Shown here one piece after another: positions 17,480 through 26,903 of a stretch of DNA of 64,000 nucleotides. Location: contig JAAZNF010000087.1 of assembly GCA_012798435.1 (NCBI GenBank), positions 62,001-126,000 on the forward strand, written 5' to 3'. Origin of the DNA: Myxococcales bacterium. Lineage in GTDB: Bacteria > Myxococcota > B64-G9. The notes beneath the pieces are model-generated. The model was not told where the DNA came from and ran no database searches. It saw nothing but the letters and a program-made list of their open reading frames with translations. Positions within the stretch are counted from its first letter, which is position 1. Each line of letters starts with the position of its first letter. The translations under genes were made by a program, and so were the position numbers.

Positions 17480-19111
17480 ATGCAGAAAGCGGTCCGTCCC
17501 GGCGGAAAAGTGAAGGAATTCGGAGGGCGGCTGGCGGCCGCGGTGCTGTCGTTCGAGGACCTGTTCGGGCAGATGGGCGGTCTGGCGGTCGATCTGCTGT
17601 GCCGCCTGGTCAACGCCGACCCGCTGGCGTTGGCCGAACGCTTGCCCGGGGCCGAGCGTGGGCCTCATGCCTGCCGCACCCTGGAGAGCGGTCGGCCGGC
17701 ACGGGACTTTGACCTGATCCTCTGTACTCTCTCGGCCGAAGAACAATTCGCCCGTTTGCCCGAATACTTGAGCCGGTGCGGCATTCCCACCCGAGCGGCA
17801 CAACGCGGAGAGCACGACCCTCTGGTGGTGGCGGGGGGCATGGCGGTGCGCCTGAACCCGCGTCCGATCCTGCCATTTTTGGACGCGTGGGCCCCCGGTG
17901 ACGCCGAGCCGACTCTGCCGGCCCTGCTCGATGCCGTGCGCGAGGTCTCGGGGCGCGGTCGAAGGCTGGAGGCGATGGCGAGCGTCGCGGGACTCGGCGT
18001 CGTGGATCGTACCGCCGGGCCGGTCCGCTGCCTTGGGTGTGCCGAGGACCGACCCGCCGCGCGAACGCTGCGCCCGGGCGAGCCGGACGGAGGCATTTTT
18101 GTGGTGGAGACGGGGCGAGGCTGCCCTGCCGGGTGCCGTTTCTGCGCCGTGGGTTGGGCCACCCGGCCACCACGCTTCTTCTCCGCCAAGACGATCTGCG
18201 CGGCAGCGGGCGAAGGGGTACGGCAGGGCTTGCGGATCGGCTTGGTGGGCGCGTCGCTGGCCCTGCATCCGGAGCTCGTACCGCTGCTAGAAGAACTTGG
18301 AGGGGAGCGGGCCGACCTCACCGCGGCTTCCCTGGAACCCTCCTTCCTGGCGACGCCGACGGGACAGGCATTGCTGCGGCGCCTTTCCTCGAGCGGTCTG
18401 CACACCTTGACCCTGGCGGTGGAGTGCGGCTCCGAACGGCTGCGCCGGGTGATCCACAAGGCGGCGCGGCGCGAACAGATCCTGGAGGCCGCCGCCCGCG
18501 CGGGTGAGACGAGCATCCAACACCTCAAGCTGTACCTCATGTTGGGCCTGCCCTCGGAGGAAGAGGCAGACCTTCTGGCTCTGACCGAGATGGTCGGTGA
18601 CGTCCAGCGCGCCTGGCTTTCTCCCCGGCGCCAGCGGGGCCGCAGCGGACGCCTCTCGGTGTCGCTCAACCCGTTCGTGCCAAAGCCGCACACCCCGTTC
18701 GCGTTCGAGGCCATGCCCAGACGAGCCGAGTTGAAGAGACGGATGATGGTGGTTCAAGATCGGTTGCGCCGCTTGGGAGGGGTCGAGCTGGCCGGTCTGT
18801 CGCCCCGCCTGGCGCAGCTCCAGTGCTTGCTGAATCGCTCGGACGAGTCGATGGCCGAGGTCCTGGAGCGTGCGAACGGGCGATGGCCGCCGCCGCCGGC
18901 CCTGCTCGAGGGCCTTTACGGCGACTGGGAGCACCGGGTGACGCAAGCCTGGCCCGCCGGTGGGCCTGTACCCTGGAGCATCGTGGACACCGGCGTCTCG
19001 AAGGCGTGGTTGGAGGCGGAGCGGGACCGCGCACAACGTGCCGAGCCGGGACCGGCATGCCGCCCTGGGAACTGCACCGCCTGCGGCGCCTGTTCGGAGA
19101 GCCCGCTCTAG
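17480..19111 (+). CDS. Radical SAM protein with B12-binding-like N-terminus (TIGR03960-like)
   Basis: Resembles the two-domain family in which a degenerate cobalamin-binding-like N-terminal domain precedes a radical SAM core. The N-terminal blocks (a LES..P..DFDL segment, GIPTRAAQR, DPLVVAGG) follow that family. The [4Fe-4S] motif CPAGCRFC gives Cys215, 219 and 222; a GLPSEEEADL block and SLNPFVPKPHTPF follow. The C-terminus has an additional cluster C-x4-C-x2-C-x2-C (CRPGNCTACGAC), which could bind metal. 543 residues from the ATG; an in-frame GTG at 17429 is an alternative with a non-conserved-looking extension. Catalysed reaction unknown. Its stop overlaps that of the opposing MDR gene. 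Confidence 0.85.
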   Translation: MQKAVRPGGKVKEFGGRLAAAVLSFEDLFGQMGGLAVDLLCRLVNADPLALAERLPGAERGPHACRTLESGRPARDFDLILCTLSAEEQFARLPEYLSRCGIPTRAAQRGEHDPLVVAGGMAVRLNPRPILPFLDAWAPGDAEPTLPALLDAVREVSGRGRRLEAMASVAGLGVVDRTAGPVRCLGCAEDRPAARTLRPGEPDGGIFVVETGRGCPAGCRFCAVGWATRPPRFFSAKTICAAAGEGVRQGLRIGLVGASLALHPELVPLLEELGGERADLTAASLEPSFLATPTGQALLRRLSSSGLHTLTLAVECGSERLRRVIHKAARREQILEAAARAGETSIQHLKLYLMLGLPSEEEADLLALTEMVGDVQRAWLSPRRQRGRSGRLSVSLNPFVPKPHTPFAFEAMPRRAELKRRMMVVQDRLRRLGGVELAGLSPRLAQLQCLLNRSDESMAEVLERANGRWPPPPALLEGLYGDWEHRVTQAWPAGGPVPWSIVDTGVSKAWLEAERDRAQRAEPGPACRPGNCTACGACSESPL

Positions 19112-20121
19112 TCCGCGATGCGGATCACCAGCTTGCCGAAGTGCCGGCCCGCCGCCAGCGCCTCGAACGCCTCCGGGGCCTGTTCGAAGTCGAACACCCG
19201 GTCGATGACCGGCCGCAGGCGAGAAGCGGCCAGCGCCCGATTGAGGTTTTCGAACATCTCCCGGCTACCCACGAACACCCCTTGTAGCCGGACGTTCTTC
19301 ATCAGGATCGAGGTCACGGGGAGGCGGGCCTCGACGCCGCTCAGCACGCCGATGACCATGATCCGCCCCGAGAGCCGCACCGCCTGGAGCGAGCGGGCCA
19401 GGGTGTCGGCCCCGCCGACCTCCAGCACCACATCGGCGCCGCCGCCCGTGAGCTTCTGCACCTTGCGCTCCCAATCGGGTTCCGCCCGCCGGTCGATCAC
19501 CGCGTCCGCCCCCAACTCGCGCAGGCGCGCAACCTTGTCGGGGCTGCCGGTGACCACCACCACTCGCGCCGAGAAGAGCTTGGCCAGTTGAAGACCGAAC
19601 ACGGAAACGCCGCCGCTGCCGAGAAGCAGCACCCACTCGCCGGGACGGACGGCACCCTCCTCCGCCAGGGCGTGCCAGGCGGTGAGCGCCGCGCAGGGCA
19701 AGGTGGCCGCCTCCTCGGTCGAGAGGTAGTCGTGCACCTTCACCAGACCGTCTTCGCCGAGCACGGCGTGGCTGCGCAGCATCCCCGGCAACGGCCCGCC
19801 CAGGGTGGAGGCCCGGGCCTCGGGCGTGAAGGGGCCCGCCAGCCAGCGCTGGGCGAAGATGCCGGCGACCCGGTCGCCCGTACGGACTCGCGTGACACCC
19901 GCGCCGACCGCGGCCACCTCGCCCACGCCGTCGGAAAGCGGAACCAGCGGCAGGGGCTGGCGCGGGTTGTACTCGCCGCGCACCATCATCAGGTCGCGGA
20001 AGTTCAGCGAGCAGGCCCGCACCCGCACCAGCACCTCGCCCGGACCCGGCTCCGGGTCCGGCGCATCAACCCGCTTCAGGTTGGACAGCCCAAAGGAGCC
20101 CTGGATCTCGTATGCGCGCAT
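19108..20121 (-). CDS. Zinc-independent MDR-family NAD(P)-dependent oxidoreductase
   Basis: Medium-chain dehydrogenase/reductase with a GroES-like N-terminal domain (EVLVRVRACSLNFRDLMM, a quinone-reductase style NFRD instead of the zinc-binding Cys) and a Rossmann domain (LLLGSGGVSVFGLQLAK). The structural four-Cys zinc loop is also absent. 337 residues. It probably reduces quinones, enones or related substrates with NAD(P)H; the actual substrate cannot be inferred. Its stop codon shares bases with the stop of the convergent radical SAM gene. Confidence 0.85.
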   Translation of the reverse strand: MRAYEIQGSFGLSNLKRVDAPDPEPGPGEVLVRVRACSLNFRDLMMVRGEYNPRQPLPLVPLSDGVGEVAAVGAGVTRVRTGDRVAGIFAQRWLAGPFTPEARASTLGGPLPGMLRSHAVLGEDGLVKVHDYLSTEEAATLPCAALTAWHALAEEGAVRPGEWVLLLGSGGVSVFGLQLAKLFSARVVVVTGSPDKVARLRELGADAVIDRRAEPDWERKVQKLTGGGADVVLEVGGADTLARSLQAVRLSGRIMVIGVLSGVEARLPVTSILMKNVRLQGVFVGSREMFENLNRALAASRLRPVIDRVFDFEQAPEAFEALAAGRHFGKLVIRIAD

Positions 20122-20364
20122 GACGCCTCCGTAGCGGCGGCGCCATTTCAGCAGAAGGCAGGGCGCCGGTCAAACCGTCCGGCCGCTGACCGAACTTCAT
20201 AAATACCGTGATTCGACGAAGGCATTGTTGAACTTGCTGTGGTGCGGCGCGCCAGGCGGGTCCTCCATGCAGCGGAGACGGCTTGGCGGCGAGCAGTTAG
20301 GAGGACCCGCCGTCAAGCAGCCGCGCCGGAAAGGGATAATTCTCGGGAAAAAAGTGAGGTACGA
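20122..20364. other. Intergenic stretch between rnhB and the MDR oxidoreductase
   Basis: No coding region recognised. It holds the 12-base inverted repeat listed separately and an A-rich stretch near 20345 just beyond the rnhB stop. On the minus strand this is the downstream region of the ribosomal/SRP operon and the leader or promoter region of the oxidoreductase gene. Confidence 0.5.
20255..20311. repeat. Perfect 12-base inverted repeat with 33-base loop
   Basis: GGCGGGTCCTCC at 20255-20266 pairs perfectly with GGAGGACCCGCC at 20300-20311. The loop contains a second element, CTTGGCGGC (20282-20290), able to pair with the GCCGTCAAG that overlaps and follows the right arm with one mismatch, so two exclusive folds are possible. 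No T-run follows on either strand, which argues against an intrinsic terminator. It could be a leader structure, a protein site or a small RNA hairpin. Confidence 0.6.
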
Positions 20365-21057
20365 TCAGACCCGGCCGGGTCCGGAGAGGTGCTCCTTGAC
20401 GCCGGCGAACGACTTGCGGTGCCATGGGCAGGGGCCGTGCCGGGCGATGGCCTCGAGGTGCTCGCGTGTGCCGTAGCCCTTGTGGCGGTCGAACCCGTAC
20501 TCCGGGAAGGCGCGGTGGAGCTCGGTCATCAAACCATCCCGGTACACCTTGGCCACGATGGAGGCGGCCGCGATGGAGGACGAGCGCCCGTCTCCCCCGA
20601 CGAAGGCCCGCTGCGGCAGGGCGGGTCGCGCGGAGAGCGGCACGAGGTCGCGCCCGTCCACCAGCACCAGGTCCGGTTCGATGCCCGTGTCCACCACCTG
20701 CATCACCGCCAGCGCCATGGCCTGCAGCGTGGCCCGGCGGATGTTGATGCGATCGATGGTGTCGGCCTCCACCCGGGCCAGCCCCAACGCCCGGGCGCAC
20801 TGGCGGATGAGCCGATCGAGTTGCTCGCGCCGTGCTGGAGAGAGCCGCTTGGAGTCGGCCAGGCCGGGCACCGGCCGATCCGGATCCAGCACCACCGCCG
20901 CGGCCACCACCGGACCGGCCAGGGGCCCACGACCGACCTCGTCTACCCCGACCAGGAGGCGCGCGCCGTTCTGACGGGCCCAGGCATCGAGGTCGCCTTC
21001 CGGTAGGCGCAGGTCGGCGGTTTCGGCCGGTTCAGATCTCGAAGGAGGCCGCGGCAT
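20365..21057 (-). CDS. rnhB: Ribonuclease HII
   Basis: Cleaves RNA in RNA/DNA hybrids and starts removal of single ribonucleotides from DNA. The catalytic motifs are GVDEVGRGPLAGPVV (Asp39, Glu40), DSKRLS, a VDGRD Asp and the SSIAAASIVAKVYRD block with GFDRHKGYGT after it. 230 residues. It overlaps the end of the upstream ATPase gene by 26 bases and is the last gene of the ffh-rpsP-trmD-rplS operon; rplS-rnhB linkage is common in bacteria, which supports the call. Confidence 0.96.
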   Translation of the reverse strand: MPRPPSRSEPAETADLRLPEGDLDAWARQNGARLLVGVDEVGRGPLAGPVVAAAVVLDPDRPVPGLADSKRLSPARREQLDRLIRQCARALGLARVEADTIDRINIRRATLQAMALAVMQVVDTGIEPDLVLVDGRDLVPLSARPALPQRAFVGGDGRSSSIAAASIVAKVYRDGLMTELHRAFPEYGFDRHKGYGTREHLEAIARHGPCPWHRKSFAGVKEHLSGPGRV

Positions 21058-23080
21058 GTCGGGCGAAGTCCGTCTGGGATGTGAACAGCACCACCTGGGT
21101 GAGGCGCCCGAGGCCGGCCAGCATCCGGCCCAGGAGTTCGATTCGCTCCGGCGGGTGGGAGGCGAACGGGTCGTCGAGCAGCAGGGGCACCGGTTGGCGG
21201 GGGCTGAAAAGCTCCACCACGGCCAGGCGCAGGCCCAGGTCGACCAGGTCCCGCTCCGCCGGGGGCAGGGACGCGGCCGGGAGCGCGGGCGCCGGCGGCG
21301 GGGGTTGCACCTCCAGCGAGCCCTCGGCCGTTATGGCCAGCCGTACAATTGTCTGCCGTGTCAGTGCCGCCACGTACTGGCTGGCGCGGGGGGAGAGCAC
21401 CTGCTGGAGGCGCTCGATGTCGACCAGGAAGAGATCCCGCGCCAGCTTGATGACTCCCACGAAAGGATCCGCCCCCGCGGCTACCGGCGCCTGGGCCTGG
21501 GCCTGCTCCTCAACGGGACTCCCATCCAGGTAGGTCTCCGGGCCCGCGCCGAAGTCCGGCGGCGGTGGCGGCTGCGGTGCCGGCTCGCCGCCCTCCAGGG
21601 AAGACAGCTTGGCCCGCAGCGCCTTCAGGCGGCGCTCCATCTCCTGCGGTCCCATGGTCAGCCCGGCGGCGGCCGAGAGGCGGGCCTCCAGCGCGCCGAT
21701 CTCCGCCTTGAGCTCGTTCTGGCGGGCCTCGAGCTCGGCGCGGTTCCGGTCGCTCTTCTTGGCCTCGGCCTCTTTCCGGGCCACGTCCAACGCCGCGCGC
21801 AGCTGATTGCGCTGCGAGAATTTCTCCAGGATCTCGGCCGGGGACTCGGCGCCCAGCACGTCCATGCTGCGCTTGACGACCGAGGTCTCGATCTCGAACT
21901 GGCGGCGCAACTTCTCCCCGCGTGAATCGACGAGTTTGAGGCGCGCGGCGGCCCGTTCTGCGGCCATGGAGCGGTCCAGGTGGCGGACGGCCACCACGGC
22001 CGCCAGGCCGAAACCAAAGAGGTCGCCCAGCGCCGCCCAGCGCAGGCCCGGGCTCACGAAGAAGCCGGTGATCCCCAGCAGCAGGCACACCGCGCCCAGG
22101 GTCATGCCCAACAAGAAGGAGCGGTTCTTCACCAGGGGCAAGGGAGATTCAGCGCGGGACTTCTCCTCCCAATCCTGCCGTTCCTCCTCCAGGCGGGCCA
22201 TGTCGCGCTCGAACTTCCCCTTGCGCTCGGAGAACTCCCGCAGCCGCTTCTCGAAGTCCCCCGGCACCTGCTCCAGCGGCGCGTAGGCCTTGAGCTGCTC
22301 CTCCAGTTGCCGGACTCGCTGCTCGCCCTCGCCGAAGCCCTTGAGCTTCTGCTCCAGCTCGAACTGCTCCTTCTGCAGCCCGTCGAGGCGGAACTGGGCC
22401 TCGTCCGCGTCCCGGGCGGCGGCCAGATCGCGCTCCAGCACTCCGATCTGGTCGCGGATGGCCGCGGCGTCGTCCGGCAGGACGTCTTCGCTGCCGCCCC
22501 CCACATCACCCTGGTAGCCGGGGAACCCCGGACCGCCGCCCTCGAAGCCGTAGGAGCTCGGCGGCAGTCGCCGTTTCGCAGGCGGGGCCTTCTTTCCCGC
22601 CGGGGGTTCCGAGCCCGCCTTCCGGCCCCGGGGCGGGCCCGCTTCAATCTCAGCCATGGGGAGCGCCCGCAGCAGGTAGAACACCGAGAACAGGTCCTGT
22701 TGCGGAAGGTGCAGGGTGGAACCCAGGTATTGCGCCACCTCGGCCGGCGACGAGGAGATGGGGACGAAGCGGTTCTCCTTCTCGTCGAGGCGCGTCAGGG
22801 CGATCCCGCCCTGGACGAAGTCGTGGACCAGCCGGTGGCGCGCGCCGCGCTCGTCGTCGATGAGCAGCGCCGCGCGGCAGGTCTCGCTCTCGCGACAGGC
22901 GAACTTGCGGGTGGCCGGTTCCAACGGATCGGGGAACAGCATGTGGGCCACCGCGTCCACCAGAGTGGACTTGCCGGTCCCAGGGCCCCCCACGAACACG
23001 GTGAACCCCGGACCCATGGGGAAACGGTGGGTCTGAGAGAAGCGGCGAACGCCTTGCAGTACCAGTTCGGAGAAGCGCAT
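21032..23080 (-). CDS. Rad50/SMC-like coiled-coil ATPase with internal membrane hairpin
   Basis: Large AAA/ABC-class ATPase of unknown role. From the ATG at 23080 (682 residues) the N-terminal Walker A is GPGTGKST (32-39) and the C-terminal Walker B is VPLLLDDPF, the split-head arrangement of Rad50, SMC and RecF-like proteins; LPPAERDLVDLGLRL stands where the ABC signature would be. The central part has long Glu/Lys/Arg-rich heptad-like segments interrupted near its middle by two adjacent hydrophobic helices (LLGMTLGAVCLLLGITGFFV and a second one). Such a membrane hairpin within a coiled coil resembles YhaN/AAA_27-type proteins. A GTG at 23110 is an alternative start; the ATG has a GGAG site. 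It lies between rplS and rnhB, an unusual location. Confidence 0.8.
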   Translation of the reverse strand: MRFSELVLQGVRRFSQTHRFPMGPGFTVFVGGPGTGKSTLVDAVAHMLFPDPLEPATRKFACRESETCRAALLIDDERGARHRLVHDFVQGGIALTRLDEKENRFVPISSSPAEVAQYLGSTLHLPQQDLFSVFYLLRALPMAEIEAGPPRGRKAGSEPPAGKKAPPAKRRLPPSSYGFEGGGPGFPGYQGDVGGGSEDVLPDDAAAIRDQIGVLERDLAAARDADEAQFRLDGLQKEQFELEQKLKGFGEGEQRVRQLEEQLKAYAPLEQVPGDFEKRLREFSERKGKFERDMARLEEERQDWEEKSRAESPLPLVKNRSFLLGMTLGAVCLLLGITGFFVSPGLRWAALGDLFGFGLAAVVAVRHLDRSMAAERAAARLKLVDSRGEKLRRQFEIETSVVKRSMDVLGAESPAEILEKFSQRNQLRAALDVARKEAEAKKSDRNRAELEARQNELKAEIGALEARLSAAAGLTMGPQEMERRLKALRAKLSSLEGGEPAPQPPPPPDFGAGPETYLDGSPVEEQAQAQAPVAAGADPFVGVIKLARDLFLVDIERLQQVLSPRASQYVAALTRQTIVRLAITAEGSLEVQPPPPAPALPAASLPPAERDLVDLGLRLAVVELFSPRQPVPLLLDDPFASHPPERIELLGRMLAGLGRLTQVVLFTSQTDFARHAAASFEI

Positions 23081-23140
23081 GGCTCCATCCGCGGGCGACC
23101 GTGAGGCCACCCGGTGCTTTCGGCGCGAACGTACCTGTAC

Positions 23141-23527
23141 CTACTCCGCCGGCTTGGCGGGGGCGTCCGGGGTCGTCTCCTGGGCCTCGCGGGCGCCCCG
23201 CAGGCGGGCGGCCTTTCCCTTGAGGTCGCGCAGGTAGTACAGCCGCGAGCGGCGCACGTGGCCCGAGCGCACCACCTCGACCTTCTCCATGCGGGGCGAG
23301 TGCAGCGGGAACTGGCGCTCCACGCCCACTCCGTAGGAGATCTTTCGCACCGTGAAGGTCTCGGAGAGGCCCCGGCCGCGGCGCCGGATGACCACGCCCT
23401 GGAACACCTGCACGCGCTCCCGCTCGCCCTCCACCACGTGCATGTGCACCCGGACCGTGTCACCGACCCGGAACGGGTCCACGCTGGACTTCATGAGGGA
23501 CTTCTCCACCTGCGACAGACGGTTCAT
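23141..23527 (-). CDS. rplS: 50S ribosomal protein bL19
   Basis: Protein of the large subunit at the 30S-50S interface. The core is fully conserved ([84 protein letters not shown]). 128 residues, with a Pro/Ala-rich tail beyond the usual end. Twelve bases after trmD in the same operon. Confidence 0.98.
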   Translation of the reverse strand: MNRLSQVEKSLMKSSVDPFRVGDTVRVHMHVVEGERERVQVFQGVVIRRRGRGLSETFTVRKISYGVGVERQFPLHSPRMEKVEVVRSGHVRRSRLYYLRDLKGKAARLRGAREAQETTPDAPAKPAE

Positions 23528-23539
23528 GATACTTCCTCC

Positions 23540-24274
23540 TCAGGCTCGTCGGCCCGTCGATTCAGAAAACAACCAGGCGCGCTCCTCTTCGTCGAGATCG
23601 GCTCGCTCGATCAGGTCGGGCCGGTGCCGCGCGGTGACGCGCAGCGCCTCCTGCCTCCGGTAGCGGGCGATGGCCCCATGGTCACCGGAGAGCAGCACCT
23701 CGGGGACTTCTCGTCCGCGGAAGGTGCGGGGCCGGGTGTACTGCGGGTACTCCAGAAGGCCATCGCCAAAACTCTCCTCGACCTTGGACGCCTCGCAGCC
23801 CATCACGCCGGGGAGCAGCCGGGTCACCGCGTCCATGATCACCCAGGCGGCGGGCTCGCCGCCGGAGAGCACGTAGTCGCCCGCGCTGATCTCGCCGTCG
23901 ACGAAGTCGCGGACCCGCTCGTCGACGCCCTCGTAGCGCCCGCACAGCAGGCCCACGTGGGGTAGCGCGGAAAGCTCCGTCGCCAGCGCCTGATCGAAGC
24001 GCCGGCCGCGCGGCCCGAGCAGGAACACCCGCACGTTGGCATCGCTCTGCCGCACGGCCTCGATCGCCCGCACCAGCGGCTCGGCCTTCATCACCATCCC
24101 CGGGCCGCCGCCGAAAGGGGCGTCGTCGACGGTGTGGTGACGGTCCTCGGTGAAGTCGCGCAGGTCCACCCGGTCCACTTGCAGCAGCCCGCGCTCGACG
24201 GCCTTGCCGAACAGGCTGGTCGCGAGCGGAGAGTCGAAGCACTCCGGGAAAATGGTGAGCAGGGTCCAGCGCAT
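23540..24274 (-). CDS. trmD: tRNA (guanine-37-N1)-methyltransferase
   Basis: SPOUT methyltransferase that makes m1G37 in tRNAs reading CCN, CUN and CGG, preventing +1 frameshifts. The sequence shows LTIFPECFD, the VDDAPFGGGPGMVMK motif, LLCGRYEGVDERV and the trefoil-knot segment DYVLSGGEPAAWVIMD. 244 residues from the ATG four bases after the rimM stop; an in-frame start further upstream would overlap rimM and is less likely. Normal length and operon position. Confidence 0.97.
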   Translation of the reverse strand: MRWTLLTIFPECFDSPLATSLFGKAVERGLLQVDRVDLRDFTEDRHHTVDDAPFGGGPGMVMKAEPLVRAIEAVRQSDANVRVFLLGPRGRRFDQALATELSALPHVGLLCGRYEGVDERVRDFVDGEISAGDYVLSGGEPAAWVIMDAVTRLLPGVMGCEASKVEESFGDGLLEYPQYTRPRTFRGREVPEVLLSGDHGAIARYRRQEALRVTARHRPDLIERADLDEEERAWLFSESTGRRA

Positions 24275-24278
24275 GCGC

Positions 24279-24794
24279 TCACAGCTCCCACAGGCCGGGC
24301 GGGACATCCACGATCACCCGGCCGCTCGCAAGATCCACCTCACGAAAGATGCCGCCGGCCACCGGCAGCAGGTGCTCCCGGCCGTTCTCCTCCACCACGA
24401 AGATATCGTGCGCGCCGTTGTCAAAGATCCGCGAAAGCCTTCCCAGTCGCTTCCCGGCCAAGTCCACCACCGTAAGACCGATGAGCTCGCCGGTGTACCG
24501 CGCGCCTCCCGAAAGGGGAGGCAGATCCTCCAGCGCCGCGAACACGTCCAGGCCCGAAAACTCGCGGGCCCGCTCGGGATCCGAGATGCCCTCCAGGGCC
24601 ACGATCACGAAGCGGCCCTGGCCGCGCACGCTGCAGAGCGACATGGGCCGCGCCTCCTCCGGGCTGCGGCCCACGAAAACCTCCTTCACACGGCGCCAGC
24701 CGCCCGACGACTGGTCCTCCTCCACCACCTTCAGCTCGCCCGTCACGCCGTGCGGCCGGGCGATGCGTCCGACCCTGGTCAAGCGCCGGGTCAT
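24279..24794 (-). CDS. rimM: 16S rRNA processing protein RimM
   Basis: 30S maturation factor acting at the head with ribosomal protein uS19. Two beta-barrel domains are visible: an N-terminal RimM domain (VGRIARPHGVTGELKV) and a C-terminal PRC-barrel (LIGLTVVDLAGKRLGRL, FDNGAHDIFVVE, LLPVAGGIFREVDL). 171 residues. Directly upstream of trmD, as in most bacteria. Confidence 0.96.
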   Translation of the reverse strand: MTRRLTRVGRIARPHGVTGELKVVEEDQSSGGWRRVKEVFVGRSPEEARPMSLCSVRGQGRFVIVALEGISDPERAREFSGLDVFAALEDLPPLSGGARYTGELIGLTVVDLAGKRLGRLSRIFDNGAHDIFVVEENGREHLLPVAGGIFREVDLASGRVIVDVPPGLWEL

Positions 24795-24814
24795 GCCCGC
24801 CTCGGGCGCCGACC

Positions 24815-25051
24815 TCAGTCGGCGATGTCGAGCCGGGCCCGCGCGCCCGTCCGGGTAGAGGCCACCGCCAACACGGTGCGCAGAGCGCGGGCGGTGCGGC
24901 CCTCGCGGCCGATCACCCGCCCGGTGTCTCCCGGGGCGACCCGCAGGCGCAGCACCCGCTCCCGCTCGGCGCTCTCCTCGCTCACCTCCACCGCGGCGGG
25001 GTCCTGCACCAGCGCGCGCGCCATGAAGGCCACCAGCTCGCGCATCGGCAT
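24815..25051 (-). CDS. khpA: KH-domain RNA-binding protein (KhpA/YlqC type)
   Basis: Small RNA-binding protein consisting of a single KH domain; the GxxG loop is GREG in the segment VIGREGRTARALRTVL. 78 residues, the normal size. It lies between rpsP and rimM, the standard place for this family, four bases after rpsP. In other bacteria the protein partners KhpB and affects small RNAs, division or elongation; that role here is only inferred. Confidence 0.92.
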   Translation of the reverse strand: MPMRELVAFMARALVQDPAAVEVSEESAERERVLRLRVAPGDTGRVIGREGRTARALRTVLAVASTRTGARARLDIAD

Positions 25052-25055
25052 GGCG

Positions 25056-25334
25056 CTAGCCCTGGGCCGCCGGCGCCGCGGAGGCTGCGGGGGCCTCGGT
25101 CGGAGCCGGGTGCCGCGCCACCAGCTCGGCCACCGTCCGGCTCAGGCGCGCGCCGCGCTGCACCCAGAAAGCCAGCCGCTCCCGGTCGATGGCGAAGCTC
25201 TTGCTGCCGCGCGGGGCATAGTGTCCGAGCTGCTCCAGGCACCGCCCGTTGCGGGCCCGCCGCGAGTCCGCCACCACCACCTGGTAGTAGGGCTCGTTGC
25301 GGCCGCCGGATCTCCTCAGTCTGATCGTGGTCAT
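25056..25334 (-). CDS. rpsP: 30S ribosomal protein bS16
   Basis: Assembly protein of the small subunit. The conserved N-terminus IRLRRSGGRNEPYYQVVVAD and the block LEQLGHYAPRG leave no doubt. 92 residues including an Ala/Pro-rich tail that is not conserved in the family. Nineteen bases after ffh. Confidence 0.98.
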   Translation of the reverse strand: MTTIRLRRSGGRNEPYYQVVVADSRRARNGRCLEQLGHYAPRGSKSFAIDRERLAFWVQRGARLSRTVAELVARHPAPTEAPAASAAPAAQG

Positions 25335-25353
25335 GGAAAAACCGCCTCTCCTT

Positions 25354-26694
<1,341 letters not shown>

Positions 26695-26717
26695 TCCTCG
26701 CGCGCTCCTGGCCGCGC

Positions 26718-26733
26718 AAAACCCCTTTCGGGG
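26718..26733 (-). promoter_or_regulatory. Small terminator-like hairpin in the ffh leader
   Basis: On the minus strand CCCC-GAAA-GGGG is followed at once by TTTT, 20-40 bases before the ffh start. A four-base stem with a GNRA loop and U-run could be a weak attenuator or an RNA structure. It is short and may be chance. Confidence 0.25.
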
Positions 26734-26868
26734 AGGCGTAAGCTACCTTCCAACCCGGCTCAATGTCAAGGGAAACCATCCAATCCGTGGTTCCGGTTGC
26801 GGTTTTTTACAAAGATTTTACAATCTTTTGACGGCCGCAAGACCACTCCACCGGCCGGCGCGAGGATC

Positions 26869-26886
26869 ATGGGGTCAGGACCCATT
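26869..26886. repeat. REP-like palindrome ATGGGGTCAGGACCCATT
   Basis: An 18-base imperfect palindrome lies just before the ribosome site of the VWA gene. GGGGTCAG-type palindromes with an ATGGG...CCCAT frame resemble repetitive extragenic palindromes mobilised by Y1-type REP-associated transposases. Only this single copy is obvious in the window and no such transposase is present. Confidence 0.35.
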
Positions 26887-26903
26887 AATCCAAGGAGGAC
26901 TCC

